A DNA stretch of 48,673 bases, taken from Turneriella sp. Its GTDB lineage: Bacteria; Spirochaetota; Leptospiria; Turneriellales; Turneriellaceae. Positions 16,255 through 25,966 of this stretch are shown in pieces (the stretch's first letter is position 1; every line of letters begins with the position of its first letter). The notes under the pieces are model-generated. The model made no database searches. It was not told the DNA's origin and saw only the letters and a program-made list of their open reading frames with translations. Where the stretch lies: positions 95,674 to 144,346 of the forward strand of contig JABARV010000014.1 in the NCBI GenBank assembly GCA_019186965.1. The letters are read 5' to 3'. The position numbers and the translations under genes are program-made.

Positions 16255-18162
16255 ATGGCGTCGACGTTTATGGGGTTAGAGATTGCACGGCGAGGCATCG
16301 CAGTGCACCAACAAGCGCTCACCACTACAGGGCACAATATATCAAATGCAGACAACAAGCACTACTCGCGCCAGCGCGTCGATATGGAAACGATGCACCC
16401 TCTTTATGAGCCGTCACTTAACCGTGCATTAGGAGCTGGCCATTTAGGGCAAGGCCCCAAAGCGGGCGCGGTAGAACGTATCCGCGACCAATTTGTCGAT
16501 AACCGAATCCATTCTACAGAGCAAATAAAATCGCAGTGGGAGACACGCGAGAAGTATCTACACCAACTTGAAGTAGTTTATAACGAGCCGTCCGACGACT
16601 CGCTCCGCGCACAGCTCGACCGCTTTTGGCAATCGTGGCAAGAACTTTCGCAATTTCCCGAAGAGATGAGCCACCGCGAACTTGTGCGCACACGTGGGCA
16701 AGAAGTCACATTCCGCATGCGTGACACTTTCCAAAAACTTTCTGACCTACGCCGCCAAGCCGACTACGAATTTGAAGTTACCGTAGGCCGCATCAACGAT
16801 ATGGGTACGCAAATACGCGACTTAAATGAACGCATCATGAAAGCGCAAGCAGTGGGAGATCGTCCTAACGATCTTATGGATAAGCGCGACCAAATTGTGC
16901 AAGAACTATCTAAGCTCGGCGACATTACTCTTGAAAAACAAGACCCTGATGAATTCATCGTTTACTTGGGCGGTGAAATGCTTGTACAAGGAAGCGTGCA
17001 GCATAAAATCCTACTTGCTGGAGATTCCTTAAATGAAGGGATGAAAAAAGCAACATGGGAGCACAATGGGCAAAAAGTGTTGTTTCGTGCAGGAAGCGCA
17101 CAAGGGCTTCTTGAAATGCGTGATATCACTATACGCGAAAATATCGAAAAGATGGATTTACTCGCAATAAATCTTACCGACACAGTTAACGAAGTACACC
17201 GCGATGGTTTCGGATTAACTAAAGAAACAAATATAAATTTTTTCCACATTGACCCTTTATCGCGTAATATTCGAGGAAATTACGACCTCTCTGGCGACGG
17301 CGTCGACGACATAAGCGCAATTTTTAAAGTTGCTGGAAAAAATGCCCTTATGGCAGATCGTCCCATTGGCGTTGCAGGTACAATGACGTTCGTGAAAAAC
17401 GATGCGGCGCACACTCCTGTGTACGTAACATACCGTCCTGATATGTCGCTTAACGATGTTATCCATGCAATCAACCGTTCGGATGCAGGCGTAGTTGCGT
17501 ATATAAACCACAACAACAACCTTGTGCTCAAAGGGCGCGAGGCGGCGGATAACTACCTTACGAATTTTATGATTCGCCACATTGAAGATTCAGGAGAGTT
17601 TTTAACAGGATTTTCTGGACTTCTGCAAAATTCTGGCGCGGCGGGTGCGTTTGATTACCGCCGCACCGATGAAATCAACAAGTTACAATCGACGCTCGAC
17701 AGGATTACACTTACCTCTGTTGTACACCCATCGGGTGCGATGCATCTTTCTAATGAAGTCGAAGGTAATTCAATGCTCATAGCTGCTGCTTTGGGCAAAG
17801 ACATTGGCGGCACAGGCGATGCAAACATGGCCTTTGGCGCAAAAGATGGCGGCAATGCAACGCGTATAGCACAGGCGATGCGCCACAAACCTACAATGGT
17901 CGGCGAACACAGAAACAGCGATGAGTTTTACAACGCGCTTATTGCAAAAGTGGGGATTGAATCGAAAACCGCAAAAGAGCAAGTCGAGAACCAAAAACTC
18001 ATACTTACAAATTTAGAAAATTTGCGGCAATCTGTAATGGGAGTAAACCTCGACGAAGAAATGGCGGCGATGGTGCAATTCCAGCATGGCTACAACGCTG
18101 CTGCAAAAATTATGCAAACAATGAATGAAATGCTCGATAGGCTGATTAACCACTTAGGATAA
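16255..18162 (+). CDS. flgK: Flagellar hook-associated protein 1 FlgK
   Basis: This 635-residue axial protein has MASTFMGLEIARRGIAVHQQALTTTGHNISNADNKHYSRQR at the N-terminus and NLRQSVMGVNLDEEMAAMVQFQHGYNAAAKIMQTMNEMLDRLI at the C-terminus, the two halves of the FlgK coiled-coil core. It forms the first junction zone between hook and filament. Length is at the long end of the family, as is common in spirochaetes. A strong ribosome-binding site (AAGGAGG) lies 5 bases before the ATG. It sits in the order flgN-flgK-flgL-fliW-csrA. Confidence 0.95.
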   Translation: MASTFMGLEIARRGIAVHQQALTTTGHNISNADNKHYSRQRVDMETMHPLYEPSLNRALGAGHLGQGPKAGAVERIRDQFVDNRIHSTEQIKSQWETREKYLHQLEVVYNEPSDDSLRAQLDRFWQSWQELSQFPEEMSHRELVRTRGQEVTFRMRDTFQKLSDLRRQADYEFEVTVGRINDMGTQIRDLNERIMKAQAVGDRPNDLMDKRDQIVQELSKLGDITLEKQDPDEFIVYLGGEMLVQGSVQHKILLAGDSLNEGMKKATWEHNGQKVLFRAGSAQGLLEMRDITIRENIEKMDLLAINLTDTVNEVHRDGFGLTKETNINFFHIDPLSRNIRGNYDLSGDGVDDISAIFKVAGKNALMADRPIGVAGTMTFVKNDAAHTPVYVTYRPDMSLNDVIHAINRSDAGVVAYINHNNNLVLKGREAADNYLTNFMIRHIEDSGEFLTGFSGLLQNSGAAGAFDYRRTDEINKLQSTLDRITLTSVVHPSGAMHLSNEVEGNSMLIAAALGKDIGGTGDANMAFGAKDGGNATRIAQAMRHKPTMVGEHRNSDEFYNALIAKVGIESKTAKEQVENQKLILTNLENLRQSVMGVNLDEEMAAMVQFQHGYNAAAKIMQTMNEMLDRLINHLG

Positions 18163-18171
18163 GGATAATTT

Positions 18172-19428
18172 ATGATTCGCGTAACTAACTTAATGCAAAA
18201 CAACACCATGATTTCAACGCTCAACCGCCACCAGCAGGCGTTTGATAAAACCGAGCGTGAGTTATCTACGGGTTCCAAAATTCAACTGCCCTCCTCCGAT
18301 CCAGTTGCGGCGGCAAACCAAATGCTTTACCGTACGCGTTTAACCGAACTTGATCAATACGGCCGTAATATTGGGGAGGCTAAAGATCGCCTTAATATTA
18401 TGGATGGCGAGCTTGACCGCGTGGGAGATATTTTCCAAAGAATGCGCTACTTAACCGTGCAAGCGGCCAATGGAACGAATAGCGGTTTCGAGCTTAAAGA
18501 AGCGGTCGCGAAAGAAATCAACCAGCACTTGCTTGCCCTCATCGATATTGCAAACAGTAAAGACGCCACAGGCCGTTCAATTTTTGGCGGTAGCGTTATA
18601 GAGCGCGATCCTTTTTTGCCGGTATACTCGCATTTACAAACAGCGGGTATTGACCAAGGAAACGCTGTTACAGGCGTACAGTACCAAGGCGATATTCAAG
18701 TGCAAAACCGCGAAATTGAACGTAACGAACAAATGGATATTACGCTTCCGGGTAATCGTGTTTTTTGGGGAACAAATACATCTGTTGCTTCCAATAAAGA
18801 TTCCGCAGCGTATGTCGCCCAAGGCGACCAGCTAATTGCGATCAACGGAGTGCGTATCCAAATTTCTGCAGGAGATACGATAAACGATATTATCGACAAA
18901 ATAAATACAGCGCCGGTTGAAGTACGCGCAAGCAAAGGTTCACAGGATGATTTAATTTTAACGAGCAAATCTCCGCACCAAATTTGGCTCGAAGATTTGG
19001 AAGGCGGTACAGTGCTGCAAGATTTGGGACTTATCGACGGTGCAAACCCCGAACCGCCTAATAATTTTGCGGCAACGGCGACGGTATCCGGCCTATCAAT
19101 TTTTGAAGTTGTAATTATGCTACGCGACGACCTCATCAAAGGCGACACTAAACTTGTTGGCGGGCGCGACCTTGAAGCTTTAGATAGTGCTCTCGAAAAT
19201 ATTTTACGCTACCGTTCAGAGGTAGGTGCGCGGGTAAATAGGTTGGAACAGCACGAAAAACGCGTTGCATGGGACACAACATACACGAAGGAACTTCTCG
19301 CTAAGAATGAAAGTGTCGATGTCACTCAATCGATTATAGATTTAAAATGGCTTGAGGCGGTGCACTCGTACGCGCTACGCGTGGGAGCGGGAATAATTAA
19401 ACAAACCCTTATGGATTTTTTAAGATAA
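18172..19428 (+). CDS. flgL: Flagellar hook-associated protein 3 FlgL
   Basis: This 418-residue flagellin-like protein begins MIRVTNLMQNNTMISTLNRHQQAFDKTERELSTGSKIQLPSSDP and ends with a second coiled coil (ALDSALENILRYRSEVGARVNRLEQHEKR ... SVDVTQSIIDLKWLEAVHSYALRVGAGIIKQTLMDFL). It builds the second junction layer below the filament. It starts 10 bases after flgK with AAGGATAA as a modest ribosome-binding site. Spirochaete FlgL is exported with FlgK by FlgN, which is encoded two genes upstream. Confidence 0.94.
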   Translation: MIRVTNLMQNNTMISTLNRHQQAFDKTERELSTGSKIQLPSSDPVAAANQMLYRTRLTELDQYGRNIGEAKDRLNIMDGELDRVGDIFQRMRYLTVQAANGTNSGFELKEAVAKEINQHLLALIDIANSKDATGRSIFGGSVIERDPFLPVYSHLQTAGIDQGNAVTGVQYQGDIQVQNREIERNEQMDITLPGNRVFWGTNTSVASNKDSAAYVAQGDQLIAINGVRIQISAGDTINDIIDKINTAPVEVRASKGSQDDLILTSKSPHQIWLEDLEGGTVLQDLGLIDGANPEPPNNFAATATVSGLSIFEVVIMLRDDLIKGDTKLVGGRDLEALDSALENILRYRSEVGARVNRLEQHEKRVAWDTTYTKELLAKNESVDVTQSIIDLKWLEAVHSYALRVGAGIIKQTLMDFLR

Positions 19429-19451
19429 GCAGAGGAAAATGATAAACGCTT

Positions 19452-19928
19452 ATGCTTTTTGAAACCCGCGCATTAGGGAATATTGAAATTGAAGCGGCAA
19501 AACAGCTTTTTTTTCCAGAAGGACTTTTTGCGTTTGAAACCTTCCACCATTTTGCGCTTTTACCAACAAAATCGGGAAGTACCTTCCACTGGCTGCAATC
19601 TCTCGAAGAAGCGCGTCTTGCTTTTTTAATTACCCCTATTGCGGACATAACTCGCGATTATAAGCCAAACATCCAAGAGGAATATCTTGCTCTTGTCGAA
19701 GCAACAACGCTTGCGGCGCTTGAGGTTTGGGGGATTATCACTGTACCCTCGGGTAAACCCGAGAACATGACAATCAATCTACAAGGACCAATACTCGTTA
19801 ACCGAGAAAAAAGACTCGGAAGCCAATTCGTTTCCGATAATCCCGAACACTTCGTGCGTACGCCACTTTTAGAGTTAGTCGATGCCACGAAAAAAAATAG
19901 CGAAAACAACGCACAAGGAAAATCGTAA
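19452..19928 (+). CDS. fliW: Flagellar assembly factor FliW
   Basis: This 158-residue protein matches Fli[33 protein letters not shown] near the start, [19 protein letters not shown] in the middle, and [22 protein letters not shown] near the end. FliW binds and inhibits CsrA and is itself bound by flagellin, so it couples filament supply to translation. It overlaps csrA (TAATG). Its ATG lacks a well-placed ribosome-binding site: the AGAGG upstream lies 16 bases away and is nearer to a 7-codon mini-ORF (19439-19462) that overlaps the fliW start. Confidence 0.93.
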   Translation: MLFETRALGNIEIEAAKQLFFPEGLFAFETFHHFALLPTKSGSTFHWLQSLEEARLAFLITPIADITRDYKPNIQEEYLALVEATTLAALEVWGIITVPSGKPENMTINLQGPILVNREKRLGSQFVSDNPEHFVRTPLLELVDATKKNSENNAQGKS

Positions 19929-20158
19929 TGCTCGTTCTCGCCCGCCGCGTAAACGATTCGATTATGATTGGCGACTCAATTGAAATTGTTGTTGTCGAAA
20001 TTAAAGGCGATCAAGTCAAGCTTGGCGTTAAAGCGCCTAAAGAGGTAAAAGTTTTTCGCGGCGAAATACACGCAGACATCCAAAAAGAGAATAAAGCAGC
20101 GTCCGAATCGCAACTACCTCCCGATCTCGATACGTTTATTCGAAAAACAAAAAAATGA
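19928..20158 (+). CDS. csrA: Carbon storage regulator CsrA
   Basis: This 76-residue RNA-binding dimer has [51 protein letters not shown]. The N-terminal Leu4-Arg6 strand and the later FRGEI arginine that form the RNA-binding surface are present. It binds GGA motifs in mRNA leaders, and in flagellated bacteria it commonly represses flagellin translation until FliW removes it. The start overlaps the fliW stop (TAATG) and its end overlaps ruvA by 4 bases, so all three are co-translated. Confidence 0.96.
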   Translation: MLVLARRVNDSIMIGDSIEIVVVEIKGDQVKLGVKAPKEVKVFRGEIHADIQKENKAASESQLPPDLDTFIRKTKK

Positions 20159-20778
20159 TTTATTCACTGACGGGAATCCCTACGCGTGTAGAACCATTTT
20201 TTGTCGTGCTTGAATGCCATGGTGTTGGTTATGGCGTACGCATTCCGGGTAGTGTTTACGATGCGATTGTCTCTGGTGGCTTTGATAACGCGAAAAAAAA
20301 TTTTACTTTAGTTACTCGCAGCATTTACGCAGAGGATAACGCGCAACTTTTTGGATTTCTATCTGAAAAAGAAGCGGCGCTTTTCGATTTTGTGCGTTCG
20401 CTTCCCGGGTTTGGCCCAAGTGCGGCAATGGGAATAATTTCAACTTTGGGCGCGGATGTACTTTTAAACTCTCTCATCCACGATGACGTAGCATCTCTTG
20501 TAAAAGTTCCAGGGGTGGGCAAAACAAAAGCACAAAAATTATGTTTTGAAGCGGGTACCAAAAAAGCAAAACTTGAAAAATTGAGCGCTGCAGCTTCGGC
20601 AACAATGCGCACAAGCGACGAGACTGACGAACTTTTAACGCAGGCGCTTATGTCCTTAGGATATTCGTCAAAGGAAATCCAAGTCGCCACAGAAAAACTT
20701 AAAAATAAAGATAAACCAGAAAAAGTAACACGTGAGAACTTGCAAGAATGGATAAAACTTTTTCTTCAACAACTCTAA
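20155..20778 (+). CDS. ruvA: Holliday junction DNA helicase subunit RuvA
   Basis: This 207-residue protein has the three RuvA domains: an N-terminal OB fold ([32 protein letters not shown]), tandem helix-hairpin-helix motifs ([17 protein letters not shown] and [16 protein letters not shown]), and a C-terminal RuvB-binding domain ([21 protein letters not shown]). RuvA tetramers hold the four-way junction while RuvB drives branch migration. It overlaps csrA by 4 bases. ruvB and ruvC are not in the window. Confidence 0.95.
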   Translation: MIYSLTGIPTRVEPFFVVLECHGVGYGVRIPGSVYDAIVSGGFDNAKKNFTLVTRSIYAEDNAQLFGFLSEKEAALFDFVRSLPGFGPSAAMGIISTLGADVLLNSLIHDDVASLVKVPGVGKTKAQKLCFEAGTKKAKLEKLSAAASATMRTSDETDELLTQALMSLGYSSKEIQVATEKLKNKDKPEKVTRENLQEWIKLFLQQL

Positions 20779-21425
20779 AATCAAAGGCTGTACGCTTATT
20801 TTTTCCCGAGGTATGTCTTGAGTGTAGAAAAAAAATTGCAGACAAAAATTTATTCTGTGAGGCTTGTCTACGCGAAAAACCTTTAAGTTGGCATCCTACT
20901 TTTGTAAAGGAAAACGAATTTTCACGGCGTTTTCTTTTAAGCTACGAAGGGGTCGGGAAGACACTTTTTAAAGCGGCAAAATTTTCCGAGCGCAGCCGTG
21001 CACGAAAATTTCTAATTGCCCATGCAAAAGAAGAGTTCAATTCTTTACTTACCCCTTCAACGTGTGTACTTGCCCTTCCCTCGCGGCGTTCCTTTCTGAG
21101 AAAACTTCTCAAAAAATGTATCCCAAGAAAGCAACTTGTTCTAGATGCATTTTTTATGCGTGAGAAATTGTTTAAACCAAGCGCAAACAAAGCTTTGAGC
21201 GCAGCGCAAAGGCATGCGCGTATCCATGGGAGCCTTTTTCTAAACACAAAGCACATCCCCATGGCAGAAAAATATCTTTTATGCGACGATGTTTTTACCT
21301 CTGGCGCGACGCTCGAGCGTGCAGGATATTTAGTGAAAGAAAACCTTGGCGTAAAAAGCTCTCAAATTACTCTCTGGGCTCTTATGTACCGCCCGCACGA
21401 AAGCGAACGCCTCGCTAATTTTTAA
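20748..21425 (+). CDS. ComF-family phosphoribosyltransferase-like protein
   Basis: This 225-residue protein has an N-terminal zinc-finger-like cysteine set (CLECRKKIADKNLFCEAC), a middle region SYEGVGKTLFKAAKFSERSRARKFL, and a phosphoribosyltransferase PRPP loop YLLCDDVFTSGATLERAG near the C-terminus. That is the ComF/GntX family layout. ComF helps DNA uptake in naturally competent bacteria, and in others its role is unclear. It overlaps ruvA by 31 bases in another frame and converges with rsgA (11-bp overlap of the 3' ends). The neighbouring recombination gene ruvA fits a role in DNA uptake or repair, which is inference. Confidence 0.85.
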   Translation: MDKTFSSTTLKSKAVRLFFPEVCLECRKKIADKNLFCEACLREKPLSWHPTFVKENEFSRRFLLSYEGVGKTLFKAAKFSERSRARKFLIAHAKEEFNSLLTPSTCVLALPSRRSFLRKLLKKCIPRKQLVLDAFFMREKLFKPSANKALSAAQRHARIHGSLFLNTKHIPMAEKYLLCDDVFTSGATLERAGYLVKENLGVKSSQITLWALMYRPHESERLANF

Positions 21426-22422
21426 TTCCGCGCCAGTAGTCTCCTTTGCGTGGCTTAAAATCTTCAGAAACGGTGTCGAGCATTGATACGTACGAGCGGT
21501 AACGAAATTGCGGAATATCGCCCGCTTCAACGGCATTCTTAATTGCGCACCCAGGTTCTTTTAAGTGTATACAATTTTCAAACCTGCAGGCATAAGAAGT
21601 AAAATCAGGAAAGCCCTGTTTTACTTCGTGCGCGTCGCGGTGGTGCATCCCAAATTCGCGTAGCCCGGGCACGTCGATAAGAACCAGCCCTGCTTGTTTT
21701 GGGTTAAAATAAAGTGCTGGATTTGTCGTTGTGTGCCTTCCTTTTTCGATAAGGCTTAGCTCACCCACGCTTTGTATGTCACCTTCCAAGGCGCGATTAA
21801 GTAGAGTACTTTTCCCCGTGCCCGACTGCCCCAAAATAAGCCACGTTCCTTGTATCAGAAAATTGCGGAGCTTCTCGGAAAGAGAAATTTTAACGCTTTC
21901 TCGAAAAACATGGATCCCAATTTTTTCATAGTAGTTAAAAATATTTTCAGTTTCGTCGATACGCTTTTTCACAAGATCGTATTTATTGACGATAAGCGCA
22001 GCTTTTGCACCCGCAATGTGTATCTCTGCAAGAGAGCGCTCGACAAAGCCTAAAGAAAAATCAGGAGATAAAATCGACGCCATTACAAGAACTCCGTCGA
22101 CGTTTGCGGCAAGGCATTGCTGGCGACCAAACGATGCGCGGTGTATTGCGTTATGCCTTGCTTCGACCCCTGTGATGACAGCCGTTTCCAGATTTTTTTC
22201 GTCGTAGCTTATGGTTGCAACATCGCCAACGGCAAGGAGGGTTTCGCGTAGTTTTTTATACCCCACATTTTTTTCTTGGTAGTCGATGCGTAACTTTCCG
22301 CGTGTTTTTGCTTTAAGCCGTGGTAAAAAAATTCTTTTACCCTCGTGTTCGATGAAGGGGAGTATGTGGTAATACGCGCCAAAGATTCCTGCTATAAGCG
22401 CTCTATTGGGTCTATTTTCCAC
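21415..22422 (-). CDS. rsgA: Small ribosomal subunit biogenesis GTPase RsgA
   Basis: This 335-residue protein has an N-terminal OB fold and then a circularly permuted GTPase domain. NKYDLV (G4) comes before GQSGTGKSTLLN (G1/P-loop), followed by TTTNPALYF and DVPGLREFG (G3). A C-terminal zinc-binding set, YACRFENCIHLKEPGC, follows. RsgA (YjeQ) helps final maturation of the 30S subunit. It is the last gene of the nuoC-purC-purS-purQ-rsgA unit, 22 bases after purQ. Confidence 0.95.
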   Translation of the reverse strand: MENRPNRALIAGIFGAYYHILPFIEHEGKRIFLPRLKAKTRGKLRIDYQEKNVGYKKLRETLLAVGDVATISYDEKNLETAVITGVEARHNAIHRASFGRQQCLAANVDGVLVMASILSPDFSLGFVERSLAEIHIAGAKAALIVNKYDLVKKRIDETENIFNYYEKIGIHVFRESVKISLSEKLRNFLIQGTWLILGQSGTGKSTLLNRALEGDIQSVGELSLIEKGRHTTTNPALYFNPKQAGLVLIDVPGLREFGMHHRDAHEVKQGFPDFTSYACRFENCIHLKEPGCAIKNAVEAGDIPQFRYRSYVSMLDTVSEDFKPRKGDYWRGIKN

Positions 22423-22444
22423 AGGTTAAAAGGATGCAATATAC

Positions 22445-23110
22445 TTAAACACCCATTCCAGAAAATAATTTTTCAAAAAACAGTCTTCCGAATTTATGCT
22501 TAGAAAGTGCGTTATCTTTTTGTTCTTTAATTGCGCGTTCAGGATGCGGCATAAGCCCAAAAATACGTTTGTTTTTAGAAGTAACGCCTGCTATATCGTG
22601 CATCGCGCCATTGGGATTTTCTTTATAACGTAGAAACGCTTGCCCGTTTTGTTTAATTTCTTCCATTTCTTCAGGAGAACAAATAAAGTTACCCTCGCCG
22701 TGAGAAATGGGAAGATGAAAATTTTCTGGAAACGCCCCCTGCCAAAAGCCATCCGCCTTAAGGGGAGTCCATTCGCAAATATACTTTTGCTCTTTGTTGC
22801 GTATAAGCACCCCTGGCAAAAGTTTTGCTTCACACAAGATTTGAAAACCGTTACAAATTCCCAAAATGGGGCGCCCTTCTTTTGCGGCGCTGCGCAAGGA
22901 GCCGAGGGATTTCGCCTGCGCTGCGAGTGCGCCTGTACGTAAATAATCGCCGTACGAAAATCCTCCAGGAACAAAGTAAAAATCGTGGGTTGGAACAAAA
23001 GTGTTTGTGTGCCAAAGCACATCTACCGAAGCGGAAAAATCATCCCGCAATGCTTCGATAAGGTCGTTATCGCAGTTACTCCCCGGAAATGTGAGAACTG
23101 CAACTTTCAT
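22445..23110 (-). CDS. purQ: Phosphoribosylformylglycinamidine synthase subunit PurQ
   Basis: This 221-residue class I glutamine amidotransferase has the nucleophile in GICNGFQILCEAKLLPG, the histidine/glutamate pair in GLMPHPERAI, and the N-terminal VLTFPGSNCDND typical of PurQ. It hydrolyses glutamine and passes ammonia to PurL for FGAM synthesis in purine biosynthesis. Its ATG overlaps the purS stop by 4 bases. Separate PurS and PurQ genes mean this organism uses the three-subunit enzyme; purL is not in the window. Confidence 0.96.
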   Translation of the reverse strand: MKVAVLTFPGSNCDNDLIEALRDDFSASVDVLWHTNTFVPTHDFYFVPGGFSYGDYLRTGALAAQAKSLGSLRSAAKEGRPILGICNGFQILCEAKLLPGVLIRNKEQKYICEWTPLKADGFWQGAFPENFHLPISHGEGNFICSPEEMEEIKQNGQAFLRYKENPNGAMHDIAGVTSKNKRIFGLMPHPERAIKEQKDNALSKHKFGRLFFEKLFSGMGV

Positions 23111-23367
23111 GGAGAGCTTTCACGAACGGTAAGTTCGCAGGTTTCCATTACGTCGTTGTAAAGCATGGAGTTTGCGAGGTCTTCCATTTTTTTCTTTGCG
23201 GTTTCTAAGGATTCTGCTTCGAGTTCAACCTCGATAATTTTGCCCACGCGAACAAGAGAAAACTCTTTTAGTCCTTTTTCAGCAAGGGTAAGCTGAACGG
23301 CTTGCCCTTGTGGTTCCAGTACCGACTTTTTAAAACGTACTGTCGCTGTGGCAAAATACTTTTTCAT
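23107..23367 (-). CDS. purS: Phosphoribosylformylglycinamidine synthase subunit PurS
   Basis: This 86-residue protein has KYFATATVRFKKSVLEPQGQAVQLTLAEKGLKEFSLVRVGKIIEVELEAE, the standard PurS pattern in which VRVGK follows the helix. PurS links PurQ and PurL in the FGAM synthase complex. It lies 17 bases after purC and overlaps purQ by 4. Confidence 0.95.
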   Translation of the reverse strand: MKKYFATATVRFKKSVLEPQGQAVQLTLAEKGLKEFSLVRVGKIIEVELEAESLETAKKKMEDLANSMLYNDVMETCELTVRESSP

Positions 23368-23384
23368 GCGCTACCCTATTCTAA

Positions 23385-24263
23385 TCAATTTTTAATGCCG
23401 AGAATAATTTTTTCGATTTTTTTATACTGTAAAACGGTTTTTTCAATTATCTCCTTGGGCAAACGAGGCGCCGGCGCTATTTTATTCCAACCGATGCTCT
23501 CCACATAATCGCGGATAATCTGCTTATCCATAGTGGGGATTTCGCCTCCGTCGCGCATTGCTTTTTCGTACTCTTCAATTTCCACAAAGCGCGAAGAGTC
23601 TGGAGTAAATACTTCGTCGATAAGAAGTATTTTTTCATCTAAAATCCCAAATTCAAATTTGGTGTCTAAAAGAAGAATGCCTTTTTCTTTTAATTTATTT
23701 GCCGCAAAAGAAAAAATCTTTAAGCTTAAATCGCGCAGTGTATCAGCAGACTGGGGAATGCTACTTTGCATCAGAGCAAACGAAATATTCTCATCATGCC
23801 CTGTGTCGTTTTTTACGGCGGGTGTAAAAAGAGGGTGCGGCAATTTCGCGCCTTTTGGTAGCTTCGAAGGCAGCCTTTCGCCCGCAACAGTTTGGTTGGC
23901 AGTATATTCTTTGTATGCCGAACCCATAAGAAATGCACGTACGACGCATTCGAAATCAATGCGTTTTGTTTTGCGTACAAGAATCGACCGCTCTAAAAAT
24001 TCTTTGGAGGAAAACTGTGGAGGCATGTCTTGAGGCGAGGTAGAAATAAAATGGTTTGGGATATTTTTTAAGAGCGAAAACCAGTGCGCCGATATGGTAT
24101 TTAGAATTTTACCTTTACCGGGGATTGTGTCGTTAAAAACAACATCGAATGCGCTTAGTCTATCGGAAGAGACCAAAACGAGCTTGTCGCCCAAATCGTA
24201 AACGTCGCGCACCTTTCCGCGGTACGTGGGTGACAACATTGCGTTCGACAGATTAATCGACAT
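23385..24263 (-). CDS. purC: Phosphoribosylaminoimidazole-succinocarboxamide synthase
   Basis: This SAICAR synthetase of about 292 residues has [38 protein letters not shown] at the N-terminus, [30 protein letters not shown] in the middle, [27 protein letters not shown] (metal/ATP site), and [14 protein letters not shown] near the end. It joins aspartate to CAIR in purine synthesis. I place the start at MSINLSN (24263), overlapping the nuoC end by 11 bases. An ATG at 24239 is also possible, and the frame is open to 24308. Confidence 0.95.
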   Translation of the reverse strand: MSINLSNAMLSPTYRGKVRDVYDLGDKLVLVSSDRLSAFDVVFNDTIPGKGKILNTISAHWFSLLKNIPNHFISTSPQDMPPQFSSKEFLERSILVRKTKRIDFECVVRAFLMGSAYKEYTANQTVAGERLPSKLPKGAKLPHPLFTPAVKNDTGHDENISFALMQSSIPQSADTLRDLSLKIFSFAANKLKEKGILLLDTKFEFGILDEKILLIDEVFTPDSSRFVEIEEYEKAMRDGGEIPTMDKQIIRDYVESIGWNKIAPAPRLPKEIIEKTVLQYKKIEKIILGIKN

Positions 24264-24927
24264 TGCGCCGCTTGTAAAGGAGATCCTCAATGAGATAATC
24301 TTCGCCAATGCCTTTAACGGGAAAATCTTTGCGTAAAGGAAACCCCCGATAATTTTCGGGCATCATAATACGCCGTAAATCGGGGTGGCCTGAGAATTTA
24401 ATCCCCATAAGGTCGAAAACTTCGCGCTCTGGCCAATTTGCCCCATCCCAGTAGGCAGTAAGAGACGGCATTTCGTCTCCCTCATCTACAGGCACATAAA
24501 TACGCATTTTTGTCGAACGCCTTTCGGGAACTTGCGAACGAAAAAGATAAAGCATTTGAAAACGCTTTTGTTGGTTTTGGGTTAAATCGTGTGGAGATTT
24601 TAGAAAATCGACCGCTGTTAAATCGAGTAGAAAGTCGTATTGAAACTGGTCGTCTGTGCGTATAAAATCAACAAATTCCAAAAATTTTTCTTTTGCGATT
24701 GTGTAAGTTGGCATCTCGACGGTAAAAACTTGAACGCCGTCGCGCTCTAAAGGTTTTGCCCCGTGTGTTGTGTCGGGAGCTGTGTAGCCAGTAGGCCAAG
24801 AACATGAAATGACGGCAGATTTCCACGGAGACGCTTCAAAAACTTCGCGCTGTTTTTGGTAGAACCCTTGGTTCTTTTCAAAAATATTTTTTGCCGCAGT
24901 CACTTCTCCAAACTTAGGTGCACCCAT
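24253..24927 (-). CDS. nuoC: NADH-quinone oxidoreductase subunit C (NuoC), orphan
   Basis: This 224-residue peripheral-arm subunit of complex I has [17 protein letters not shown] text, a basic strand region, and the signature [46 protein letters not shown]. That matches the family's WPEREVYDLFGI...HPDLRRI...W.GHPLRKD motif. It should be part of the quinone-reducing module next to NuoD and NuoB. Unusually, no other nuo gene is near. It begins just after the terminator of the upstream barrel protein gene and leads straight into purC. It has its own ribosome-binding site (AAGGTGG, 3 bases before the ATG) and a TATATC -10-like element just upstream. Confidence 0.9.
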   Translation of the reverse strand: MGAPKFGEVTAAKNIFEKNQGFYQKQREVFEASPWKSAVISCSWPTGYTAPDTTHGAKPLERDGVQVFTVEMPTYTIAKEKFLEFVDFIRTDDQFQYDFLLDLTAVDFLKSPHDLTQNQQKRFQMLYLFRSQVPERRSTKMRIYVPVDEGDEMPSLTAYWDGANWPEREVFDLMGIKFSGHPDLRRIMMPENYRGFPLRKDFPVKGIGEDYLIEDLLYKRRNVD

Positions 24928-24961
24928 TATCCACCTTAACTTAAGGATATACCCCGAAAAT

Positions 24962-24984
24962 AAAAAACCCCGGCGAGCCGGGGT
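24962..24984 (-). terminator. Rho-independent terminator of the barrel-protein gene
   Basis: On the minus strand an 8-bp GC-rich stem (24984-24977 with 24974-24967) is followed by a run of U residues. It lies 30 bases after the stop of the 25014 gene and just before nuoC. Confidence 0.9.
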
Positions 24985-25013
24985 CTCATATTTAAATATA
25001 ACTCTTCTCGCTT

Positions 25014-25832
25014 TTAGAAAAGACCAAAAGCGTAAGAGAAACCAAGATTAAACCGTAGTACAACGCCTGTGCCTGCTACTGTCGACAAAGGAATCAAAGC
25101 ACGGAATTCTGGTTCAAAGTTCACAACGTTAAACGAATTGCCGATTGCAATACGAAGACCTGTACCCACCTGTGCGTAGAAAAGTCCGCCACCTGGGGCT
25201 ACGTCCACCCAACGCGCATACTGGTATGCAGTACCGTCAGCAGGGTTAGTAGCTGTAGTAATACCTGGAGCGTCCCATTTAATTTGGCCACCCAAGAGTG
25301 CAGCGTAGTTTACACCGGCGCCAATCCACCATGCACGGGCAAACCACCAGTAATATTTACCGATAAAATCGACAGCAACATACCCACGTGTTCCAACACC
25401 GTTGAAAGTATTGCGTCCAAGGTTATCTGTATACGTTGTTAAAGGCATCCAAAGGTAACCTACACCTGCTTGAAGCCCCCATGAAGTATTATACCATTCT
25501 CCAAAAAACCACAAGCAGCTCATTGAACCATCTTTAGGTTCGATGTGGTAATCTACCGATGTTCTTAAACCAAGGCTCAACCACGAAAGAGCGCCTTCGC
25601 GAACAAGAACACGGTCTGGCGCAACAACAGTTGTTGTTGTTTCTGGAATTGTTGTCGTTGCTGTATATGCTTTCCGGGTCGTAATGGTTTTTATGGTAGA
25701 CGTCGTTTCGGGACCTGTCTCCCCACCTACGACGATAGGCTGTGAGTTCCTCGGATCGGTGCCTGCTGGTTGTTGTGCGAGCAACACACCAGAAATTCCG
25801 ACAGAGAGGAAAAGAGCAATAATCTTTTTCAT
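25014..25832 (-). CDS. Exported outer-membrane beta-barrel-type protein, unknown function
   Basis: This 272-residue protein begins with a signal peptide ([20 protein letters not shown]), then a Thr-rich low-complexity stretch (~residues 43-70, many TTT and ETT). It continues with alternating aromatic and polar strands rich in Gly, Trp and Tyr ([40 protein letters not shown]), and ends in an aromatic residue (FGLF), as outer-membrane barrels do. I do not recognise the family. The ribosome-binding site AAAGAGGT lies 5 bases before the ATG. It has its own terminator, so it is a single-gene unit. Its role may be a porin or surface protein. Confidence 0.7.
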   Translation of the reverse strand: MKKIIALFLSVGISGVLLAQQPAGTDPRNSQPIVVGGETGPETTSTIKTITTRKAYTATTTIPETTTTVVAPDRVLVREGALSWLSLGLRTSVDYHIEPKDGSMSCLWFFGEWYNTSWGLQAGVGYLWMPLTTYTDNLGRNTFNGVGTRGYVAVDFIGKYYWWFARAWWIGAGVNYAALLGGQIKWDAPGITTATNPADGTAYQYARWVDVAPGGGLFYAQVGTGLRIAIGNSFNVVNFEPEFRALIPLSTVAGTGVVLRFNLGFSYAFGLF

Positions 25833-25966
25833 TCAATACCTCTTTAGTTTAGAAAATGCGCAAATTTAGGAGTTTCCTCCGATTGCGCGAGGTTTGCACG
25901 GCATGCATACGGCGTCAATACTTTTGGCGTTTAAAATTAGGGTTTTTTGGATACAGGATTTATACT

